A DNA stretch of 64,000 bases from NCBI RefSeq assembly GCF_004664715.2, contig NC_051082.1, positions 5,633,848 to 5,697,847 on the forward strand. The letters are read 5' to 3'. Under the pieces are notes generated by a model. It saw only the letters and a list, made by a program, of their open reading frames with translations. It searched no databases and had not been told where the DNA came from. The position numbers and the translations under genes were made by a program. This DNA is from Peromyscus leucopus (taxonomy: Eukaryota; Chordata; Mammalia; Rodentia; Cricetidae). Shown piece by piece: positions 36,261 through 59,560 of this stretch (its first letter is position 1; each line of letters opens with the position of its first letter).

Positions 36261-36299
<39 letters not shown>

Positions 36300-36447
36300 T
36301 TATGTATACAGCATGTATGACCAGAAGAGGGCACCAGATCTCATTACAGATGGTTGTGAGCCACCATGTGGTTGCTGGGAATTGAACTCAGGACCTCTGG
36401 AAGAGCAGTCGGAGCTCTTAACCTCTAAGCCATTTCTCCAGCCCAGA
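36240..36447 (-). repeat. B2 SINE with (ATTT)n
   Basis: T-run, nine or so ATTT units (about 36262-36300), agaagagggcaccagatctc and gccatttctccagccc. Confidence 0.9.
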
Positions 36448-37637
36448 AACAACTCTTTCTTAAAGCACTCAACAGTGAGTGGCTTCTGAACATTTTCCAG
36501 AATTCTAATATGCTATTTGATTTTGATTTGCAAAGAAGGTAGTTTAGTATGCTGTCATTTCCCAGAAACTCACTCAGGACACTAACACTAGAATTATCTA
36601 GATCCTAGTTCTTGTTTGTTTTTGTTTTTGTTTTTTTTTCTTTCTAGGGATTGTGACGAATGTAGTATTAGCTGCATCTGTAATTCCACACCTGAGAATT
36701 TAGCCTCTACGTAAGCACAGAGATGCTTACTGCAGGACCATTTGTAACATGGACAAATTATAGCAAATTTCATATAGCTCTGTAAAGGAATACACCTGAC
36801 CTATATGCACTAGTCTCTAATGGCACAAAGACTCATACACGCGAGTAAGCAAGGCACATAGTCACATTTGTTTACACTGAAAAGTATAGGAATATGCCTG
36901 TACCTCTGCAACTGTAAGGGAGAGGTCTGGAGGGACGTTAAAATGTTAACCTTTGGCCTGGAGAGATGGCTTGCTATACAATCATAAGGAACAGAGTTCA
37001 GGTCTCAGCACCCAGACAGCAACCTGGGCATCCGTGCCCACCTGTAATCCTAGCCCTGAGAGGGCAGAAACAGAAGAACTCTGAGGTTGGCTGGCTTTCA
37101 ACCTCACCAGGAAAATTCAAGTTCAAGGAGAGACCGTGCCTCTGAGGACCAGGTGGGGTGTGATAGAGGAGGCTACTCCACATCCTCTTCTTCTGGCTTC
37201 TGTGCACACTTACAGGCATGTGCACACACATATACACATGGAAGAATACATACACCTTAACAAAGAAAGAAATCCTCTTTAAAAATGGTAACCTTGGGCT
37301 GGCAAGATGGCTGAACAGCTAAAGGCATTGCTGCCGAGTCTAACAATGTGAGTAAAAGGAGAGAACCAGGGCTGGAGAGATGGCTCAGAGGTTAAGAGCA
37401 CCGACTGCTCTTCCAAAGGCCCTGAGTTCAATTCCCAGCAACCACATGGTGGCTCACAACCATCTGTAATGAGATCTGGCGCCCTCTTCTGGCCGGCAGG
37501 GATATGTGCAGACAGAACACTGTATACATAAAAGGAGAGAACCAGTTTCCTCCTCTGATATCCATATATGCACCATGGCATGAGAGTGTACTCACATGCA
37601 TGTGCCTGTGCAAGTGCATACATAGAAAAACAATAAA

Positions 37638-37784
37638 GCCGGGCGTTGGTGGCGCACGCCTTTAATCCCAGCACTCGGGAGGCAGAGGCAGGCGGATCTC
37701 TGTGAGTTCGAGGCCAGCCTGGGCTACCAAGTGAGCTCCAGGAAAGGCGCAAAGTTACACAGAGAAACCCTGTCTCGAAAAAAC

Positions 37785-37831
<47 letters not shown>

Positions 37832-37835
37832 AATA
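37638..37835 (+). repeat. B1 SINE with long A tail
   Basis: gccgggcgttggtggcgcac through ccctgtctcgaaaaaacc and about 45 A. Nearly consensus, so recent. Confidence 0.92.
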
Positions 37836-40800
37836 AAATAGTTAAATGTAACCAAAAATATTAACCTTCATGTTTCTGTAAAAACAGTATTAGAAGTAGC
37901 TAGAAATATTTACTCTTAGCTGGAGAGATGGCTCAGTGCTTAAGAGCACTGGCTGCTCTTCCAGATGGACACAGGTTCAATTCCCAGCACCCACATGGCA
38001 GCTCACAACTGTCTGTGACTCCAGTTCCAGGGGACCTGACACCCTCACAGACATACATGCAGGCAAACACCAATGCATATAAAAATAAAAAATAAAAATA
38101 AAAAAAAGGAGCCGGCAGTGGTGGCGCATGCCTTTTTAATCCCAGCACTCAGGAGGTAGAGGCAGGTGGATCTCTGTGAGTTCGAGGCCAGCCTGGGCTA
38201 CCAAGTGAGTCCCAGGAAAGGCACAAAGCTACACAGAGAAACCCTGTCTCGAAAAACAATAACAAAAACAAAAAATAAATAAAAAAGTAAATCCTTAAAA
38301 AAATAAGGAAGTAGAAGAGCTGGGTGGTGGTGGCACACACCCAAGTCTTCGAATACCTTCCTTTTCCCACCAAAGATTTACTTTTAAATTTTTACATGTA
38401 TTGTGTATTTTGCCTGCATGCATATCTATGTAGCACATACATGCCTAGTGCCTGTAGAAGTCAGAAGAGAGTGTTGGAGCCCCTGGAATGGAACGGGAAT
38501 TACAGATGGTTGTGAATGTTGCCACGTGGGTTCTGGGAACCAAACCTGGGTCCTCTGTAAGAGCAAGAAGCACTCTTAACCACTGAGTCATCTCTTCAGC
38601 CCACCCCCAACCCGTGTACATTTTTTACAATTCAAGGTCGGCCTGCGAAACAGATTGAGTTCAAGGAGAGCCAGGGCTACAGATTGAGATCCTGTCCCAA
38701 GCAAGTAAGGAGGAAGAGGAAAAGACCACTGAGTGTCTCAGCAGGTAATGGCTTTTGCCATCGAGCTGTGACCCAGGCTGTATCCCTGGGACTCACGTGT
38801 TGGAAGGAGACAACTGACTCCCATGGTTTCTTCTCTGTCCTCCACATATGCATCATGGCATACATGTGCCCACACACAAATAAATGAATGCAATTAGAAA
38901 AAAAACTTAAAGCTTAGAATCTGGGTCTGGAAGACAGACTCTAAACACAGTTTCTCTTAGCATTTGAAGGCAGGGAATGTAGTTCGATGTATATTAGTGT
39001 TTGCCTAGGGAAAAGTATGGAGGTCTAAGACCCAGGCCTCACAGCGGCACCAGAAAACAAACCTCAAATTTGATCACACTTTCTACTAAGAAAAGTGAAA
39101 TACTGTCACATAAAGAAGGCGGGGCCTGACCTCTGGTCACTGCCTATGAGCTGTTGTTACAAGGAATATACACATGTACAACCACAAAGAACACGAGAAA
39201 AGCACATTCACAGATACAAAGAAGTGAAAAAATACTATTCTTTCTTTTTCTTTTTTCAGCAGGGTCTCACTACGTAGCCCTGGCTGACCTAAACTCATTC
39301 GGTAGTCCAGGCTGGCTTCAAACTCACGGAGATCGGTCTGCCTTTGCCTGCCGAGTGCTGGGTTACCAGTGTATGCCACCACCCAGCCCTTCGGTTGCAT
39401 TTCTAACAAGGTTGGGAAACCAGAGTCACGACTCCGAATCTGACTTTCCTCACTGCTTTCTTAGGTTATGAAAGGCTCCCTTTGAAAGAAGGAGAAGAAA
39501 AACCTCTAGAATTACGTACACCAAGTTTGAAGAAGGAAGACAGAGAATTACTGCATTAAATAGTAACTGGCCTCCCTTTGACCCCCGGCACTGTGCCGAG
39601 TCTCACCGGCCACTGGACGAGGTGACTGTGGCCGCTGGCCAAGGCAGTCCCACAGTAGCCAGGCAGTCTGCCCCGACTCAGGCCGGGCAGGTGGAGCTGG
39701 GAGCTGGTGCAGCCAAGGTGAGCCAGACCTCACAGGGCTTTTCTCTACAGCTGGGGTGGGGGACAGTCCTCCTCCTGCTGCTTCCCTAAGGATGCCTTGC
39801 CTCAAATCCGCAAGCTCTGGCTGGATGGCAGGCACACCTTGTGGTCTGGGACCGAACACTAGTAATTACCCTGGTATCCAAGTCACTTCACTCCCAGGCT
39901 GAGGGCTTTTTTTTCCCCCTAAAGGCACCAATTCATTATTTATATCCTACCTGTTCCTCAAAAAAGATTTCTAGCATACTCCATGCTTGGGGACTACAGC
40001 TTTACATAGCTTTGTGGAGGGGCAGCATGTACTATTGATCCAGTAATTCCTGAAAGGAGTGTGTGGTGCTCTGAATGATAATGTCTCCTTTAGGCTCACA
40101 TAAGCGGAGGCCTTCCATTTTCTTTTCTTTTCTTTTTTTTTTTTCGAGACAGGGTTTCTCTGTGTAGCTTTGCGCCTTTCCTGGATCTCACTCTGTAGAC
40201 CAGGCTGGCCTCGAACTCACAGAGATCCGCCTGGCTCTGCCTCCCGAGTGCTGGGATTAAAGGCACGTGCCACCACTGCCCGGCAGGACTTCCATTTTCA
40301 ACAGGGTCTTCCACTCACCATTTCAGCTAGACTGGCTGGCCGGCAAACCCCAGAACACAGCTGTCTGCATCACCAGCATGGGGTTCAAAGTATACACCAC
40401 CACTTCTGGCTGTTCACAGGGTGCTGAGGAACCCTGTGCTTCCACAGCCAACAATTCACCCACCAGTCATCTCCTCAGCCCTCGTAGTGTATTTTCCTGT
40501 ATCACTACATCTTAAAAGGTCACTGTCCTTGAAATCTTTGGGGTTTTATATGTGGGTGTTTGTCTACATGTATGACTGTGCACCACTTGCATGTCTGGTG
40601 GCCACAGAGGCCAGAAGGATGAACCAGATCCCGTGGAAATAGAGTTACAGATGGCTGTGGGATTAAAGCATGTGCCACCACCGCCTGGCTCCAAGGTTAC
40701 TTTTTTTTTTTTTTATGGTGAAAAAGAATGTATTTCTCTATACTTTGGATATACAGTGAGGTCCAGGCTAGCCTGGACTACAGAATATAACTCTCAACAA

Positions 40801-43733
40801 AACAAAACATATACACCCCCCACCCACACACCTCCATGTGACCATAGCTTTCATGTTTTAAAAATTAATATTAGTATGCCAGGCAGGGGTGGTGCACACC
40901 TTTAATCCCAGAGGTAGAGGCAGGTAGATCGCTGAGTTTGAGGCCAGCCTGGTCTACAGAGCAAGTTCCAGGATAGCCAGGGCTACAGAGAAACCCTGTC
41001 TTGAAAAACCAAACCCAACCAACCAAACAAAAATGTGTGTGTGTGTATGTGCGTACACATCTCACAGCATGCAGAGGTCAAAAGACAACTAGGGGAAGTT
41101 GGTTCTCTCCTATCCTGTGGGTCCCAGGGAAGGTTTCCAGACTTGGAGGCAGGCACCTTTATCACGGTATTCAAATACAGGCTTGGGCTGGGCACTTGGG
41201 AGGTGAAGGCAGGAAGATCACAAGTTCAAAGCAGCTGGGCTACACAGCTAGATTTTTGTCTCAAAAAATTAGAAAGTTCAGGTCCTAGGGTCAGTTAGAA
41301 CTAGTTACAGCAGCTGTGGGGCTTTAGGGTAGCCATTCCTCCCGAGTCTGAGTCCCTGGTTCTGAGGGCAGAGTGTGGAACAGCAGCCAACAGTGCTGTG
41401 CGGACACCAATAGGATCAGGGAACCGTCCTATGTCGACATTCACAAGTGGTCCTTCCCCAGGGACCTCTCCAAAGGCAGAGGGAAGACGTGGAGCTGGAT
41501 GGGAGGATGTAGGTACCTCCATCAGCTAGAGGTAGGGAGAAACTAGCTGGGGCCAGATCTTGGAGACACAACGGCTTCAAATGAAGACAGAAGGGAGCTC
41601 AGGACAGCAGCAGTTCTTTCTTTTCACGGCTTTCCCTTTTCTTTTTAAAAGCGTTCTTAATTGTTTTGAGGTCTCATTATGTAGCCCTAGCTGTCCTGGA
41701 ACTTGCTAGGTAGACCAGGCTGACCTCAGACCTCAAACTTACAGAGGTCTATACACTAGCCTCTGCCTCCCAAGTGCTGGGATTAAAGGCTCCAGCCACC
41801 ACGGGGCCTCAGACAATTTTTAGTGCAAGGCCTGAACCAAGAGGAAGGGGCTCACACACACTAGTGTATGCGCCATGCTCCGCCCCTTTTGTCTTGACTC
41901 CCTGTTGCTACAAGAGACTTTCCAGTAAGTGTGAGAATGTCACTTCTCCCTCTATGGAGGACGGGGTGGGGGCGAGGTGTGTTAAGTATGGAGGAAGGTC
42001 TGACACTCAGGCTCCAGCCAACCGGGAGCCTGATTTCCTAAGTAAGATTAATATCTAGTCCCACGGAGTGGTCCAACCCAACAGCGGCACTTGGCCCAAG
42101 ATCTTCTGTCAGACCGTTTCCCTCCCTGTTAGTCCCCTGAGCAGTGCTTTTTCAGGTCCCATCCCCACACGGCAGGTCACTGCTGGCATGACACTTAAAC
42201 AGTAACATCTACCTCTGAACTCATCAAGAACTCTTCCCTTCTTTGGGCTCAGCCAGCGTCTCTACGGGCCCTGGGAACAGACTCCACCAGCACTGGCGTT
42301 ATTCTGAGAGCTGAGCACAATCCTGCCATTGAAAGGATAACCCAGCAGGCAGGACCACACAGAGCCCAGAAGCTTCCATTCCTGTTTGGAGAAACAGCAG
42401 GCGTGTTCTGGAGACATGTCACAGCATCCTGGGGACATGGAAGGCAGTGGAGAGTAAGCAATCATTTCAAGATTCCAGGACGAGGTATGGTGGCCACACT
42501 TTTAATCCCAGCATTCAGGAAGCAGAGGCAGGCAGAGCTCTCTGTGAATCAGAGGCCAGCCTGGTCTACAGAGTTCCAGGTCAGCCAGGGTACGCGGTGA
42601 GACCTGATACAAAAGTAAATCAATCAATCAAGAGTCCTGTTCACTTTTTTTGTTGTTGCTTTGTTTTTGTCTTTTTCTTGCTGGGTGGCCTTGGGCCAGT
42701 CACCCTCAAAGGAGCCTGTAGTACGGAGTAACATCTCTAAAGTGCCTGGCACTGTGCCCAGCCCCTTTCAAAGGCTCACGTGGAGATAGCTATAATTAGT
42801 ATAACCCAAGAAAGAGCATGGGCGTTGATAGTGGATAAGGCTTGGTCTAAGCCATAGCTTGACCATTTACTAACCGGTCTGAGGCAAATTATCGACATTT
42901 TGAGCTTCTTGTACCACAGATGTAAAACATAGCTGATAAATGTTAGGGAGGAAAAAAAAAATCCTTCCTGCATTCTGGTCTGCCCTGCCAGGAAAGGGGA
43001 AAGCGAGAGAAATATCCTATGGCTTCACTTGTAAGTGACCCCCCAATAGAGGGTACAAGACAGAGCTGAAGGCCTGTGTTCCAAGTTAGGGCTGGGGACT
43101 GCAGTCAGATTCAAACAAAACACACGAACATGATTGTTCTCAAGTGCCCTGCTGGTTGAGGCAGTGAGGCCAAGACTTCTTATTGTTCCATATTTAGCTG
43201 GAGTGAGGAAGCCTGTGGAGGCTTATGTGGGGGGGTCACATGACAACCTGTGGGAAGACTGGTTCTCTCCTTCCCCACGTGGGCTCTGGGATCTAAGTCA
43301 AGCCACTATGCTTGGTGGCAAGGACCAATGACCTTTACTTGCCGAGCCATCTTGCCAGCCCCAGGCCAAGAATATCACTCCCTTAATCCTCCTTGGTCCC
43401 CCTTCCTTTTCCCATGTTACCTTCTGTTATTATTTGGGGGATGCATTTACTTATCTATTGGGGAGGGGCCACAGCATGTGTGTAGAGGTCAGTTCTCTCC
43501 TTCCACACTCTGGGGATCACACTCAGAGTTTGGTGGCAACTGAAGCATCTCATTGGTCTTTTTGGGGGGTGGGGCTGAGGGGCCCAGACTCACTATTCAG
43601 CCGAGTATGGCCTTCACTTCCTGATCCTGGGAGGCCATGTGTTTGATGACGAGCATGTACTGCCACAGCCAAACTACCACCACTTCTTTGTGAGTTCAAA
43701 TCCAATCTCAACACAGAGTATCACTGCAAATTG

Positions 43734-43739
43734 TTTATT
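43734..43739 (-). terminator. Mlec: Polyadenylation signal of Mlec
   Basis: AATAAA on the minus strand at the boundary where repeat-rich intergenic DNA begins. Cleavage is expected near 43715-43722 (inferred). Confidence 0.6.
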
Positions 43740-46700
43740 AAAACACAAAGCAATGGACAGTGAAAAACATCCTGATTTTTTTACTTTTTGGTGGGAGTTG
43801 GGTGGGGCATGGAAGGGGTAGAGACTGATGGAGACAGCCCAGAAGGAAAGACAGCTCTATCCACCCCTACTGCTTCCCTGGCCAGCAGGTTCAAAGCCCC
43901 TCGAGCGCACTGCTGTAAATGCATGGTATGGCCAGAGTCAGCCTGGCCTCACAGGGAAGGACGGGGAAGAATAAGAGCTACAGGAGCTACTAATGATTTG
44001 ATGCCTTTTCTCCAATACTCGGATTCACACAAAGCAGCCAGGTTCAATACTGAGGGGCGGGGTTGGTTTCCTAACAAGCCAGGTTGGACCAACAGTAGTT
44101 GAAGAGGCGGCCCTGAGCTTAGAATGGACAGCCATCCTATCCCAGGGGACTACTGTGGAAAGGTAATGTTCCTTAACTCCCACAAAGGAACTAATCCAGG
44201 GTCAAATTGCTTTTCATTCCCTGGACTGTGGCACGCCAGGGAAGGGAAGAGTCAAGAATGCCTCCTTTCCTGGTTTTGCCATGACGTCTCTCCTTGCCAA
44301 GTCTCCCTCCCACCTGGCACCTCACCTCCCTTTCCCGACAGTCGTCCCTGGAAAGGGCAGAAAGCATACTTGAGTTTGTTGTTATTTTCCTCATCCCGAT
44401 AACGCACGGAGCTCAAAATAGAGGTGAGGATGGAGTTCTGCTTCTCCCGATGCTGTGTGCTCCCACCGCACGCGACTGCCTGGATGCGAGCGTGCCAAGG
44501 CCCTCTCTGCCAACTTCCACAGGCACCACCGTCTCCCTGGCTGCCAGCACAATCACAGCCCCTTGTTTTTACACTCCTGAGAGGAGCCCATCCCAAGAGA
44601 TCCATCCACTCTGTTCTTTTCCTGCCAACTGAGCCAGTCCCCAAATCTGCTCTTATCAAGATGATCTCACCACCCAGAGCAAATGAGGCCAACGCAGGTG
44701 GGGAAGGACAGACCGGATCGGCAGCAAGCCACACACGTACAAAGAACCAGGCCTCCCTGGGCAGCTGACCACCAGTGCCACGCCAGTCTTCTACCATCAT
44801 GGAGAAATCTAGCCCTTGTCCGAGGAGAAGTCCAAACACAGATAGTGTTAGCTCCAGCTGGAGGAGAAAGCCATCCTGAGCTCTCTGGTGTGGGCAGTAA
44901 GGCTTCTTTGCAATGTTCTTAGCACACTTTGATCCCTAATTACACCTTCCCTAGAAGAGAGGCCGCGCTCTTCTGTGATCTGAGCAGATCCTGGTCTGTG
45001 GTTTTTCTCCTGTGTACTCTCAGTCGGTCTTACCCGAGAGTCGCCTTCTTCCGAGGCCACAGTAGGAGGCCAAAGCAACCTCCCCAGCTTTGTCTTTTAA
45101 TAGCTGGAGCATGTGTTAGCCTCTCACTTGAGGAAGCTCCCCTGTTCTAGGCCCCTAGAGTCACAGAGAAGTGTCACATGTGGTGGCCACGATCCCACTG
45201 AGGTTCCTCAAGGCGAGAAGACACTTGAATTATGTCAGCGTAGGCCAGCTAGGAGAGGGAGCTAAGGAAACAGCCCCGTGGTGGGGACTGCAGGACCCCT
45301 GCCCAGGCCTGAATCGAGGTTAGGGATGCCCACCTGACTCAGAGCAGGGGAGAAAAAGGCACTGTGCTGACCGGGGTGGGTCCTTCCCCAGTTCCCAGGG
45401 AGGAAGAGAACCTACTGACGCCTCCCTGGACTCCTCCAGGTGAGCCCGTTTCTAAGGAGAGGGGTCTGAGTGCTAAAAGGAGGGGATATGCTACCATTTT
45501 CTCAGACTCTCAGCTAAGATTCTAGACCAGGGCCAGGCCTTCCCAGGAGAGGCTGGGGACAGGACAGGAAGAGAAATTCCTTAAAACAGAAGCTTCTCAA
45601 CAAAATCAAAGGAGTCAGACCACAGCTATAGGCTGCCCCAGGCACAGAACGAGGGCCTCAGATAACACAAACTTTACCCCGCCTCATCAAGGCTCACCTG
45701 ACCTTGGGAATCTCCTAGTCAGCAGGAGCAAGAAAACAAGAAAACAAGGTCACATCTTTGATCAACAGGCGGCCCCTTACACCACGGGTACTTGAAGACA
45801 ACTTTTAACCCATCACAGCTGTGGGTGTCCATGAGCAGCTCCTCCTCGGAAGTGGAGACTTTCCAGAACCATAGATTTGATTCAGGAGACATGAATCCCA
45901 CCAATCACTTATTGGCACAATGTTTAAGATAGTTTGAATAAGACCCAAAGCAACCCAGTCGGAGGCCAGCTGGCCCGACCGAAACCACACTGGACCCATG
46001 GACCCGCGGACTCAGCCCCGCCAATGTTAAAGGACCACCCTTCCAGCAAAGAGGAGCTGTCTGCCCTTACCCTTACCTCTGCCAGCTGCGTCAGTGGGCT
46101 CTAAAACCCTGGGTCAGACCGCATCTCACACAGAAAACCTGGGCCTCTGGCGCCCAGCTCCCTAACCGGGACCACTCACAGTCCAGGCCCAGCCAGACTC
46201 CTTGAACTAGCTCAAAACACAGAAGGGACCAAACAGTGCAAAAAGCAGGATGAACAACGGGGTAACTCTCGACACATTCAATACAAAAATAAAAATAACG
46301 CGTGCCCCACCCAACCTTTAACCCAAACCTCATGTACCTACATCAGATCATCTTGGAGGAGGGGAAAAGCTTTCAAGTTCAACATATGAGCTGGCTGTGG
46401 CCAGCCCTAAGCAGCTCTTCGTAGCTGGGCAGGCCTGGCTCAGGGGCGTCTACCCCAGCCCCCACCACACTCCTTCCCCCGTTTCCTCACTTCCCTTTCA
46501 GTTTTTGTTAGCTACAGAAAGATGTTCCTTCCGTTCGGACACAACTAGAGAGGAAAGCACCCATCCCTATCCCTACGGGAAGGGGTGGGCTTGGAAACAG
46601 AGGCAGGAGCAGAGCTGCTTGGCTTACAGTACCGTTAGGAAACAGCCCAGGAGCCAGGGTTTCCTTCTGGGCTCTGAGTCACCAAAGGGATGAGCTGGGG

Positions 46701-48578
46701 TGAGGAGGCAGGACCCTCCTTCCTCAAGAGACCCAGGCAAACAAGGCAACATGGAGGCAGCTGCTCTTCTTCGTCTAGTTTAATCTGCGGACAGTGGCCC
46801 ACAGGTTTGTAAATAGAGATGGACCAGGAAGCAGAGCCCCCACGTCAGAAGCCCATTAGTCAGGACATCCGTTGCCCTAGGCAGGTGGTCCCCAAGACCA
46901 TGGCAGTACCTCATCCTGTGAAAGCAGGAACTTTGGAAGCACTCCAGGAAGTGCTCCTGACGGCAACCTCAGGCCACAGCCATCCAGCCGCCAACTCAGT
47001 ACCCTAGGGCTAGCCTAACCATAGAGAAAATAAAGGACAGTTCTCAGATGACTACATGCTGACCTTGAGTCATCATTAGGAGCCCAAGAGTGACTTACTT
47101 TGTCATGGAGTTCAAATATCTGATAAGGCAGACTCAAAATTTAAACACATTCTAGAAACCTGGGCCTGGCCTGAGATTCTACATCGCTCCAACTTGAGCT
47201 GAAGCAAAGCCTATTGCCCCTGACCTAGAAAATCCCTTTAAGCTTAGCCGGGTGTCCCTCACTGTTGTTAACTGACAAATGGGTGAAGGGGATCGAAAGT
47301 TGGGGAACAAGGAAACTTCATCCCTACAGAGTGTTTACTGGGAATCTGAGACAGACACTTGGATGCTAAAGTTAGACATTCAGAGCCTCCAGAACTATGG
47401 CTGACTGGGAGTCTTTCAGTCAGTCCCCCTGTAAGAAGACCTTGATGGCTACTTGCTAGGGGGCATCTGATTACGATCAACGAGGAAAACAGCTGGGCTG
47501 GTGCAGCCAGTCTTAGTTCTTTGGGGCAACTCTAGGCATAAACCCAAACTAGCTCAAGTAGGACAGAGGACACGGGGGTAAATGAACATCAGATTCTGGA
47601 CATTCTCAACAGTGGTCAGTCACTTAGCGGGCAAGTCTCTGAGGTTGCTAACATAAGCCTTTTCTAATCCAAAGACCAGAAGAGACTCTTAAGGTCAAGT
47701 GTTCTGTTGCTGCAGGCTGGAAAGCATCCCTGTCCCCTGGCAGCAAGGCCCTATGGAGGGGTCAGTGAGAGCTGCTGGGTCAGGTCCTCCTGGCTGCTGG
47801 CTCAGGGATTCAGGGAGGGAGGTACCAACAAGGTGAGGTCACGGTGGAGGGAAGACACTCAAGCAGACAGAACTCCGGCCTCCTGCCCATTTTGACAATA
47901 ACTTAGCTCTATGGTTGAGAGAGAACTGAGATTTCAAATGAACCAGATTAAGAGAAAAATCAAGAAGAAATCAAGTCCTCAACAGGCACTGAAATCAAAA
48001 TGATTTGTTGTGGCAACAAGTTGTAGGCAATTTGAGGACTTGACATAACTCGTCATCGTCCTGGATACCAGACAGTCCTGTAACGGGCACAGGTGGAGGA
48101 GGTGAGAAATGACAATGGAGATACTCAGGTGGAGCCATCCAGAGATGAACCCAGGAAGCCCTCCAAGTACAGAAGTGCTGACTTCCTTTCTTCCAATTCT
48201 TCCCTTGTTTCTTTCTTTACCAGCCAACTTATGACCTCCACACACACACTCTGAACACCATGACTTCTGAAATCACATCAGACAGAAATTCAGAACACAA
48301 CCAACTCCCAGTGTGGGTCTTTCCAGGTTATGACATTTTTCTGCTGTTAATGTCTACCCTAAAAACAACAACCGTGACTGCTGAGTTCAGAGTCCTTCCT
48401 GCTAGGTATGTAATAAGGATCCTTGGAGTGGAAGGATCCACTCACCTACAGACCCCAGAGAAAAAGAGAGCTGGGGCTGAGCCACAAAGAGCAGAGTAGG
48501 ACTGAGCAGCTCTGGGACAGTGGTAGATGGGCGCTGCCCCCACCCATTCTGCTTCTTATATCTTTTCATTTGTGCGTG

Positions 48579-48623
<45 letters not shown>

Positions 48624-48660
48624 ATGCGTGTGTGTGCGCGTGCGTGCGTGCGTGTGTGTG
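48579..48660. repeat. (TG)n/(CG) microsatellite in the Mlec 3' UTR
   Basis: tgtgtgtg run grading into gtgcgcgtgcgtgcgtgcgt. Lies about 110 nt past the stop codon within the mRNA. Confidence 0.9.
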
Positions 48661-48770
48661 TTCTGTTTGATCTGTTTGTTTGTTTTGCTAAACACTGTCA
48701 AGAATACAGAAACCAACATGTCTGGTTTCTCCTCCACTCCCCTCCACCCTGCTGAGGATGGCCATTGTTC

Positions 48771-58464
<9,694 letters not shown>

Positions 58465-58899
58465 GGCGGCCACCACGGCGGGGGCAGCCCCTGCCGCCGA
58501 CCCTCGTCCTCGGCCGGACGCCAGGCCGCCCCCGACTCAGTAAAACAGCGCCACGGACCGCTCTGCCTCGGCAACCCGGGACATGTCGCCGCTCGGGCCT
58601 CCTCCTCGGCCGCGGGTGCCGCCTCCCACCTCGGGAACAACCTACCCCGGCCGCCCAGCCCTCCGCCGGGACCCCCCGGCCAATCGGAGCGCGGCCCTCA
58701 TTAATTACCCACCACCCCGCCGAGAGCGGCCCCCCGATTGGCTGCGGCGCGCGGGAGGGGCGTGGCCGCGCCCCGGCGCCGGCCCAACCACCGGGCACGA
58801 GAAGGGAGCGCGCGCCGAGGGAGGGGAGTTCGGTTGCAGCGGCGGTTCCGTGCGGAAGTGGCGGGTGCGGCGCCCAGGCCGCCCCGGAATCCCACACCA

Positions 58900-59560
58900 G
58901 ACCAGGGAAGGTGGCCTGGGGCGGGGAAGGTTTAAAGAAGGGCGCACTGACACGTCGCCAGCACTTCCGGGGCTCTCGATCTGGGGATCGGGCTCCGAAG
59001 GGGGCGTTGCCGTCTCCTCCACCACCCTCTTTTTTTTTTCCCCCCTCCGGAAGCACGGACTCTAGCAGGAGAAGCAGTGTGTTCCCCCCCTCGCCCCCGT
59101 GTGTGTGTGAGGCGGGGGAGCCAGGCTCTCCCCGAGCTGCCACATGTGCAGGTGTCAGGCCACGCGCCCCACGAGGACCGGGTCCCCGCCCTCACCCCCT
59201 GAGCGGGCGCGCGGCGTGTGGTAGCGTCCACGGGGCCGTCCAATCAGAAGGCTCCAACGCAGCGGAAACGCGTGGCCGGGCAGGGGAGGGGCTCCAGGCT
59301 GCCCGCGTCTCCATGGCGACGGTGTCCGGCAGGCCCGAGCACCCGCGGCAGTGAGGGGCGCTCCGGCTTCCCCCGCTCCGTCCCCGCTGGTGCGAGGGGA
59401 TCGGTGGTCGTGGGCGGCGACCGCCGTTCGGGCGCGACCCGAGCGCCCCAGCGCTTCTCTACAGCCCCGAGTGTCGTCTGCCCGCACTCCCGTTTGCACC
59501 CCGGGAAAACGGGCCCAGAGAGTCTGCAGCTTCACCGCGCGTTTCCGATACAGCCAAGCG
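58900..59560. promoter_or_regulatory. Second GC-rich block upstream of Mlec with an X-box
   Basis: Continues the CpG-rich DNA beyond the Mlec promoter. It holds a palindromic RFX-type X-box, GTCTCCATGGCGAC (59307-59320), and a CCAAT box at about 59240. It could be an upstream promoter or enhancer, or the start of an unannotated plus-strand transcript. No recognisable coding exon was found. Confidence 0.4.

Larger units (their letters stand above)
34690..43715. other. Intergenic DNA between Unc119b and Mlec, SINE-rich
   Basis: No gene recognised. Main B1 copies: minus at 34757-34885, 39240-39390, 40130-40290, 41640-41815; plus at 37638-37835, 38108-38300, 40880-41030, 42475-42620. B2/B4-like copies: plus at 35040-35235, 37370-37535, 37918-38105; minus at 36065-36235, 36240-36447, 38370-38605, 43160-43370. 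The intervening stretches look unique and non-coding. Confidence 0.6.
43718..48770 (-). other. Mlec: Mlec 3' UTR
   Basis: About 5 kb from the stop to a minus-strand AATAAA. It lacks SINEs, in contrast with both flanks, which supports one long terminal exon. It holds a TG/CG microsatellite just after the stop (about 48579-48660). The left end is inferred from the polyadenylation signal. Confidence 0.65.

Noticed and set aside
39548..39859. 103-codon minus-strand open frame in intergenic DNA
   Set aside because: Unique sequence but no recognised domain, no splice context and no promoter nearby; most likely chance.
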